Source of the DNA: Dactylosporangium sp040605635
Lineage (GTDB): Bacteria > Actinomycetota > Actinomycetes > Mycobacteriales > Micromonosporaceae
NCBI RefSeq assembly: GCF_040605635.1
Contig: NZ_JBEXDG010000052.1
Location: 14,895 to 78,894, forward strand
DNA: 64,000 bases
Direction of reading: 5' to 3'
Below, in pieces: positions 59,228-64,000 of this stretch. Within the stretch, counting starts at the first letter, position 1, and the number at the start of each line of letters is the position of its first letter. Under the pieces are notes generated by a model. It made no database searches. It was not told where the DNA came from and worked only from the letters and a program-made list of their open reading frames with translations. Both the position numbers and the translations under genes were made by a program.

Positions 59228-61896
59228 GATCGTGCCTCCGATTTCGTGGAGCGGGGGGTGTCGTTCGCGTCGGGGGCGAACGGATGGACCACCGGGACGG
59301 GGGCGGGGTCGTCCCCGGCGTCCCGGAAGGGGCAGGTGAACGCGTGCTCGCCGGAGCCGACCTCGACGGGGTCCGCGGCGGGCAGTTCGACGGTCGCCGA
59401 AACGCCGGGCGGCAGCGTCACGTCGACGTGCAGCAGCCCGCCGGAGCGCCGCCACGCGACCCGGATCCGGCCGTACGGGCTGTCGTGGACGGCCTCGGCG
59501 CGGGTCAGCCCGCCGCCGGGGCGGGGGCGGACGGCGACCCTACGGTAGCCGGGCTCCGCCGGGGCGAGCCCGGCGACGCGGCGGTGCAGCCAGTCGGCGA
59601 TGGCGCCGAACGCGTAGTGGTTGAACGAGGTCATGTCGCCGGGGTTCACGGTGCCGTCGGGCAGCATGCTGTCCCAGCGCTCCCACATGGTCGTGGCGCC
59701 CATCGTGATCGGGTACAGCCACGACGGGCACTCGCGCTGCTGCAGCAGGTGGTAGGCGGTGTCGTCGGCACCGACGCTGCTGAGCGCGTCGCAGATGAGC
59801 GGGGTGCCGGCGAAGCCGGTGCCGACGTGGTAGCCCTCGGCCCGCACCAGCTCGACGAGCCGGCGGCCGGCCCGCTCCCGCTGCTCGGCCTTGACCAGCA
59901 GGCCGGAGGTCAGCGCGAGGGCGTAGGCGGTCTGCGCGTCGCTGGCCAGCCGGCCGCTCGGCGTCACGAACTCGTCGTTGAACGCCTCCACGACGGCGAC
60001 GGCGTGGGCGTTGTACCGGGCGTGGTCGGCCTCCTCGCCGAGCACCGCGGCGATCCCCGCCAGCCGGCGGGCGCTGTCGGCGTGGGCGGCGGTGGCCACG
60101 AGGTGCGGGTCGGTGCGGGCCGCGGCCGGCTGCTCGGGCGGCGCGGCCGGGTCGAGCCAGTCGCCGAACTGGAAGCCGGTGTCCCACAGCCGGTGCTCAC
60201 CGGACAGGGCGGCGACCTGGTCGACCCATGCCGTCATGCTCGGGTACTGGGCGCGGAGCACATCGGCGTCGCCGAACCGCGCGTGCAGCACGTCCGGGGC
60301 GACGACCGCCGCGTCGCCCCAGACGGCGGCCGGCTCGGGCGGGCCGAGCAGTTCCAGCCACGGCACGTAGAACGGCACGGTGCCGTGCTCCGCCTGCTCG
60401 GCGGCCAGGTCGGCGAGCCAGGACGTGAGCAGCCCGGCGCAGTCGAACAGGAAGCCGGCGGTCGGCGCGAAGACGGCCAGGTCGCCGGTCCAGCCGAGCC
60501 GCTCGTCGCGCTGCGGGCAGTCGGTCGGCACGTCGAGGAAGTTGCCGCGCAGGCTCCACACCACGTTCTCGTGCAGCCGCTCCAGCAGCGGGTCGGAGCA
60601 GGAGAACCAGCCGGTCCGGACCATGTCGGTGTGGCACACGACGGCCTCGACGTCGCCGTCGCGCAGGTCGCCGGGCCAGCCGGTCACCTCCGCGTACCGG
60701 AACCCGTGCACGGTGAAGCGTGGCTCCCACTCCTCCGTGTCGCCGCCGCGCAGCACGTATTCGTCGCGGGCCTCCGCGTCCCGCAGCGGCCTGACGTACA
60801 GCTCCTGATCCTGCAGCACCTCGGCGTGGCGCAGCACGACGGTGTCGCCGGCCTCGCCGCGCACGCGGATGCGGAGCCTGCCGGTCACGTTCTGGCCGAA
60901 GTCCAGCACGGTCGCGCCGGACGGCGCGGTGGTGACGGCGACGGGGCGCAGCGTCTCGGTGCGGCGCACCGGCGGTCCGTCCGGCGCGACCAGGCGGGCG
61001 GTGTCCAGCGGCACCGCGTCCACCGGGCTCCAGCCGGCGTCGTCGAACCCTGGCGCGGACCAGCCGGGCGGTTCCCGGCGGGCGTCGTGCCGCTCACCGT
61101 CGTACAGGCCCGTGGCGGTGACCGGCCCGGACGCCGACCGCCACCGGTCGTCCGAGCCGATCACGTGCGTGGAGCCGTCGGCGCACCGCACCTCGAGCTG
61201 CGCGAGCAGCCCCGTGTGGTCGCCGTAGACGGCCCGGCGGCCACCGCGGAACCCGAGCCGCCCCCGGAACCAGCCGTCGGCCAGCCACGCGCCGACGGCG
61301 TTCGCGCCCTCGGTGAGGTGCCCGGTCACGTCGAAGGTCTGGTACCGCAGCCGATGGTGATAGCTCGTCCAGCCGGGTGCGAGCACCTCGTCGCCCACGG
61401 TGCGGCCGTTGAGCTCGATCTCGTAGACGCCGTGCGCGGTCACGTACAGCCGCGCCGAGACCACGGGCGCGGGCAGGTCGAAGCCCCGGCGCAGCAGCAC
61501 CGCCGGTGCGTCGGCGTCGTCCGGCACCGGCAGCCGCGCGCCGATCATCGTGGCCGTCCAGTCGCCGGGCCGCAGCAGGCCCGCCTCGACGGCCAGTTCG
61601 TCGCTCCACGGCGACGGCTCGTCCGCGCCCACACCCCAGACGCGCACGCGGACGAGCCGTCGCTCCCGGGACGCCAGCGCGGCGGCAGGCCAGGACACCA
61701 GCACCTGCTCCGCGGAAGCGACCCGGCCCGAGACGAACTCGGTGTCATCAATGCCATGGACGGCGATCTCGTATCCGGTCTGGACCCATTCCGGTCCCGC
61801 CGCTTCGACCCGCCACGACAGCCGCGGGGTGGCGGTGCCGATGCCGATGGGATCGCGGTGATGCTCGGCCCGCAGGCCGGTGACGCGTAGCGACAC
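59224..61896 (-). CDS. Alpha-L-rhamnosidase (GH78)
   Basis: An 890-residue enzyme with no signal peptide, so probably intracellular. It has the GH78 layout: N-terminal beta domains (about 1-330), a concanavalin-like domain, an (alpha/alpha)6 barrel and a C-terminal beta domain. The catalytic acid lies in PTDCPQRDERLGWTGDL and the base Glu in ATTMWERWDSMLPDGTVNPG. It releases L-rhamnose from plant glycosides or pectin. GTG 61896 has AGGAG five bases upstream, with an operator-like dyad next to it. It is the first gene of the operon. Confidence 0.9.
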   Translation of the reverse strand: MSLRVTGLRAEHHRDPIGIGTATPRLSWRVEAAGPEWVQTGYEIAVHGIDDTEFVSGRVASAEQVLVSWPAAALASRERRLVRVRVWGVGADEPSPWSDELAVEAGLLRPGDWTATMIGARLPVPDDADAPAVLLRRGFDLPAPVVSARLYVTAHGVYEIELNGRTVGDEVLAPGWTSYHHRLRYQTFDVTGHLTEGANAVGAWLADGWFRGRLGFRGGRRAVYGDHTGLLAQLEVRCADGSTHVIGSDDRWRSASGPVTATGLYDGERHDARREPPGWSAPGFDDAGWSPVDAVPLDTARLVAPDGPPVRRTETLRPVAVTTAPSGATVLDFGQNVTGRLRIRVRGEAGDTVVLRHAEVLQDQELYVRPLRDAEARDEYVLRGGDTEEWEPRFTVHGFRYAEVTGWPGDLRDGDVEAVVCHTDMVRTGWFSCSDPLLERLHENVVWSLRGNFLDVPTDCPQRDERLGWTGDLAVFAPTAGFLFDCAGLLTSWLADLAAEQAEHGTVPFYVPWLELLGPPEPAAVWGDAAVVAPDVLHARFGDADVLRAQYPSMTAWVDQVAALSGEHRLWDTGFQFGDWLDPAAPPEQPAAARTDPHLVATAAHADSARRLAGIAAVLGEEADHARYNAHAVAVVEAFNDEFVTPSGRLASDAQTAYALALTSGLLVKAEQRERAGRRLVELVRAEGYHVGTGFAGTPLICDALSSVGADDTAYHLLQQRECPSWLYPITMGATTMWERWDSMLPDGTVNPGDMTSFNHYAFGAIADWLHRRVAGLAPAEPGYRRVAVRPRPGGGLTRAEAVHDSPYGRIRVAWRRSGGLLHVDVTLPPGVSATVELPAADPVEVGSGEHAFTCPFRDAGDDPAPVPVVHPFAPDANDTPRSTKSEARS

Positions 61897-61905
61897 GAGA
61901 ACTCC

Positions 61906-61917
61906 TGAAACGATTCA
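61906..61917. promoter_or_regulatory. TGAAACGATTCA, LacI-operator-like dyad
   Basis: The 12-mer is symmetric at 10 of 12 positions around a central CG, as in LacI-type operators. It lies nine bases upstream of the rhamnosidase GTG and abuts the ribosome site, so a bound repressor would block transcription. Confidence 0.5.
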
Positions 61918-61993
61918 ACAACGGATTCGCCAAGGTTTCGACGACCGGACAGGGCGGGGGTGTGCGCCCGAGCGGTCGGAGTTACTGCCGTGT

Positions 61994-62006
61994 TTCGTAG
62001 AGCGTT
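61994..62006 (+). promoter_or_regulatory. Inverted operator-like site 1, TTCGTAGAGCGTT
   Basis: A 12-base match (one difference) to the reverse complement of the site at 62126-62137. The two flank the divergent promoter region of the rhamnoside operon and its regulator. Confidence 0.45.
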
Positions 62007-62104
62007 CTCCATTGTTCTCACGGTCACAAACACGTGTCAAGGCCAACGTTTGGCGGTTTCGTGTAGATCAGTTTCCGTCGTGGAGCGCCTCCGGAGACCT
62101 TCGC

Positions 62105-62110
62105 TAGACT
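62105..62110 (+). promoter_or_regulatory. -10 box TAGACT of the LacI-type regulator
   Basis: TAGACT lies 40 bases before the ATG at 62150, a leadered arrangement with the ribosome site GAAGGAG. A candidate operator starts 15 bases after the box. Confidence 0.45.
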
Positions 62111-62125
62111 TTCGGGCGCTGTAAC

Positions 62126-62137
62126 ACGTTCTACGAA
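62126..62137 (-). promoter_or_regulatory. Inverted operator-like site 2, TTCGTAGAACGT on the minus strand
   Basis: The partner of 61994-62006 in the opposite orientation. It covers the start of the regulator's transcript, which would allow autorepression. GTAGAACGTGTTAC is itself a 10-of-14 dyad. Confidence 0.45.
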
Positions 62138-62149
62138 GGAGACCCGGGG

Positions 62150-63190
62150 ATGGCCGCCGCAGAACCCCAGCCCCGACGGGCCACCATCACCGATGTCGCC
62201 CAGCTCGCCCAGGTGTCACCGGCGGCGGTGTCGAAGGTGCTGCGCAACGCCTACGGCGTCAGCCCGGCCATGCAGGAGCGCGTCCGCGCCGCCATGACGG
62301 AGCTCGGCTACCGGCCGCACGCCGCCGCCCGCGGCATGCGCGGACAGACCTACACGATCGGCGTCGTCCTGCCCGACCTGCGCAACCCCTTCTTCCCCGA
62401 GCTCGTCGAGGGCATCGGCGCGCATCTGGACGGCACCGACTACCAGATGGTCCTCGGCCCCGGCGGCAGCACCGCGGAGTCGCAGGCCCGCATCATCGAC
62501 GCCCTCACCGACCGGCGCGTCGACGGCCTCATCATGATCGCGCCGGTCCTGTCCCGCAGCCGCCTCGAGGAGACGACCCGGACCGTGCCGATCGTCGTCA
62601 TCGGCCGGCACGGCAGGTCGACCGACTACGACGCCGTCGTCGACGACGACCTCGTCGGCGCCGGCCTGGTCGTGGACCACCTCGCCGACCTCGGCCACCG
62701 CCGTATCGCCCACATCGAGCACCGCGACACCACCCGCGGCATCCCGGCCACCATGCCGCAGACCGTCCGCGCCGAGGGCTACCGGCAGGCGATGCAGCGG
62801 CGCGGCCTCGAGGCCGAGATCGACATCGTCGCCAGCACCTACAGCGAGGCCGGCGGCCACGCGGCCGCCGTCGAGCTGCTCGCCCGGCCGGTCCGCCCCA
62901 CCGCGATCTTCGCCGGCGCCGACGTCGCCGCCATCGGCGTCCTCAACGCCGTCCACGAGGCCGGCCTGCGCATCCCCGACGACATCTCCGTCGCCGGCTA
63001 CGACAACACCACCATCGCCGCGATGGGGCCCATCTCGCTCACCAGCGTCGACCAGGACGGCAACCTCATGGGCACCAACGCCGCCCGGCTCCTGCTCGAA
63101 CGCATCGAACGCAAACGCGACCGCGCGGTCCTGCTGTCCTTCTCCCCCACCCTCGTCGCCCGCCGCAGCACCGCCCCGCCACAGACCTGA
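62150..63190 (+). CDS. LacI family transcriptional regulator
   Basis: A 346-residue regulator with an N-terminal helix-turn-helix (TITDVAQLAQVSPAAVSKVL) and a periplasmic-binding-like sugar domain (IGVVLPDLRNPFFPELVEGI, RPTAIFAGADVAAIGVLNAV, SVAGYDNTTIAAMGPISLTS). It diverges from the GH78 operon across 253 bases that hold at least three operator-like sites. It probably represses that operon until a rhamnose sugar binds (inference). ATG 62150 has GAAGGAG upstream. Confidence 0.9.
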   Translation: MAAAEPQPRRATITDVAQLAQVSPAAVSKVLRNAYGVSPAMQERVRAAMTELGYRPHAAARGMRGQTYTIGVVLPDLRNPFFPELVEGIGAHLDGTDYQMVLGPGGSTAESQARIIDALTDRRVDGLIMIAPVLSRSRLEETTRTVPIVVIGRHGRSTDYDAVVDDDLVGAGLVVDHLADLGHRRIAHIEHRDTTRGIPATMPQTVRAEGYRQAMQRRGLEAEIDIVASTYSEAGGHAAAVELLARPVRPTAIFAGADVAAIGVLNAVHEAGLRIPDDISVAGYDNTTIAAMGPISLTSVDQDGNLMGTNAARLLLERIERKRDRAVLLSFSPTLVARRSTAPPQT

Positions 63191-63230
63191 TCATCGCCGG
63201 CGCCCGGCCGCGCGCGGTCTGCGATGATCA
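63188..63230 (+). terminator. Inverted repeat after the LacI gene
   Basis: TGATCATCGC (63188-63197) and GCGATGATCA (63221-63230) match over 10 bp. The left arm includes the stop codon. A GC-rich 23-base loop lies between. Confidence 0.5.
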
Positions 63231-63235
63231 CGTGC

Positions 63236-63391
63236 GTGGGACTCTTCAAGCGCCGCCCGCTGCCGCCGGTCGTGGCGCCCGCCGCGGTCAACCGGTCGGC
63301 GAGGAGGCGGAACACCCGCGGCACCTGGGGCACGGCCCCACGTCCACGTTGCCATCGGGTCAGCGGGTGGGGCGGCCGGTGGCGAGGGTGA
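63236..63391 (+). other. Possible gene start fragment
   Basis: A 51-codon frame from GTG 63236 (VGLFKRRPLPPVVAPAAVN) has coding-like third-position bias and a GATGAT box seven bases upstream. It runs into the end of the convergent gene and stops. It may be a truncated gene or chance. Confidence 0.25.
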
Positions 63392-63929
63392 GCGGGACCT
63401 CGGGGGTGTCCCAGGTGACCGGGCCCTTCTCGTGGAAGGTGCCGTCCTGGAACAGCACGGTGTTGTGGCGGACGATGAGCCGCCACACGTCCTCCTCGTA
63501 GTCGCCCTGGGCGAGCAGGACGCCGTCGACGTCGTGGTCGAAGGTGAAGGCGGCGAACTCGTCGGCGTAGACCCGGCCGGCGACCGGCACGCGCAGCTCC
63601 GCCTGGAGGGTGGCGCCGGGCCGGAGGAACGTGTCGACGAGGTACAGCATCCAGCGCTCCGAGTCGTAGAACTTCTCCTGGTCCTCGTCGAACTCGATGG
63701 CGTCGCCGGCGGCCGTGGGCAGCCACTTGCACCAGGGGTTGGGCTGGCCCGGCGGCGGGCTCGCGTAGTCGATGATGTCGGGCTCGTCGTCCTGGCCGCA
63801 GTATCCGCCGGCGCCGACGAAGTAGGGGCTGCCAACTGCTGGCGGTTGAGTGCTCTTCAGTGCTGTTGAGCGCTGTTGAGCGTGTTCGTGGGTGTGGGTT
63901 GCCGGAAAAGTGTCGTACCCGCGGTCCAT
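63360..63929 (-). CDS. Hypothetical protein
   Basis: A 189-residue acidic protein with no family I recognise. The main part starts near residue 33 (VGSPYFVGAGGYCGQDDEPD) and includes WMLYLVDTFLRPGATLQAEL and VYADEFAAFTFDHDVDGVLL, a beta-rich layout. The first 30 residues lie over a 10-base imperfect repeat, which suggests the true start is uncertain. The ATG at 63929 is the only candidate I can see. Confidence 0.55.
   Translation of the reverse strand: MDRGYDTFPATHTHEHAQQRSTALKSTQPPAVGSPYFVGAGGYCGQDDEPDIIDYASPPPGQPNPWCKWLPTAAGDAIEFDEDQEKFYDSERWMLYLVDTFLRPGATLQAELRVPVAGRVYADEFAAFTFDHDVDGVLLAQGDYEEDVWRLIVRHNTVLFQDGTFHEKGPVTWDTPEVPLTLATGRPTR
63841..63880. repeat. Four imperfect 10-bp tandem repeats
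   Basis: Consecutive units GGCGGTTGAG, TGCTCTTCAG, TGCTGTTGAG and CGCTGTTGAG. They lie at the start of the hypothetical gene and 80 bases from the TnpB-like gene, so they could belong to a mobile element end. Confidence 0.6.
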
Positions 63930-63959
63930 ACTGTTCGCGGTGTCGGTCGGGGCGGGGGT

Positions 63960-64000
63960 GTGGTGGTGGAGACGGTGCAGGCGTACCGGTTCGCGCTGGA
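63960..64000 (+). mobile_element. N-terminus of a TnpB/OrfB-type (IS200/IS605/IS607) protein, cut by the window edge
   Basis: Only the first 13 codons are in the window: VVVETVQAYRFAL and part of the next. QAYRFALD is the usual beginning of actinobacterial TnpB proteins (established knowledge: RNA-guided nucleases of IS200/IS605 and IS607 elements). Possible starts are GTG 63960, 63963, 63966 or 63975. The rest, with any guide RNA, lies outside the window. Confidence 0.65.

Noticed and set aside
1..64000. CRISPR array, tRNA or rRNA genes, antibiotic biosynthetic cluster
   Set aside because: I saw no regularly spaced repeats, no tRNA T-loop with matching acceptor ends and no polyketide or peptide synthetase domains. 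The UvrA-like gene alone does not show a cluster.

Overview
The window is very GC-rich, has strong G/C third-position bias, frequent GTG starts and many actinobacterial families: DUF6907, XRE-TPR regulators, DUF5997, SpoIIE/STAS/RsbW-like switches and CBM13 lectin domains on secreted hydrolases. It reads as a chromosomal segment of a filamentous actinomycete. Micromonosporaceae is my best guess (inference). I saw no tRNA, rRNA, CRISPR array or replication origin.

Layout. 1-5 kb: left-edge remnants, then a very large secreted ThuA / PQQ-type sugar dehydrogenase / PKD / CBM6 / double F5-8C protein. 5-9.7 kb: a translationally coupled glycoside hydrolase (GH63-like) and glycogen debranching enzyme, with a stray copy of the debranching enzyme C-terminus upstream. 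10-12.4 kb: a DUF6907 gene divergent from a frameshifted XRE-TPR regulator that is coupled to a nucleoside 2-deoxyribosyltransferase-like protein. 12.4-30 kb: housekeeping and unknown genes (VOC, GNATs, EAL-HDOD, OtsA, PhoX, AI-2E permease, oxidoreductase, DUF4253, DUF4184, UvrA-like ATPase, deleted nitronate monooxygenase, PyrF, HIT, ASCH). 30.4-36 kb: a partner-switching module (SpoIIE phosphatase, STAS antagonist, RsbW-like kinase), a secreted repeat protein and a diguanylate cyclase.

36-48.5 kb is a plant cell wall utilisation island. A GH43 enzyme sits with a sugar ABC importer (lipoprotein plus two permeases) under a divergent LacI regulator. Next come four secreted proteins that each end in a CBM13 domain: a metalloprotease, two TIM-barrel glycosidases and a GH12 endoglucanase. 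Similar TTTCGAAA-type palindromes lie beside the LacI gene and beside the glycosidases, which suggests one local regulon. 48.5-56 kb holds unknown and housekeeping genes, including a LysR-type effector domain without a DNA-binding domain facing a DUF5997 gene; both proteins end in basic tails. 56-63.2 kb is a rhamnoside operon (GH78 rhamnosidase, lipoprotein, two permeases) with its own divergent LacI regulator. The right edge enters a TnpB/OrfB-like transposon gene.

Two themes recur. Many genes appear to be leaderless, with a TAnnnT box 6-7 bases before the start codon. There are also many broken genes: two frameshifts, one internal deletion and several fragments.
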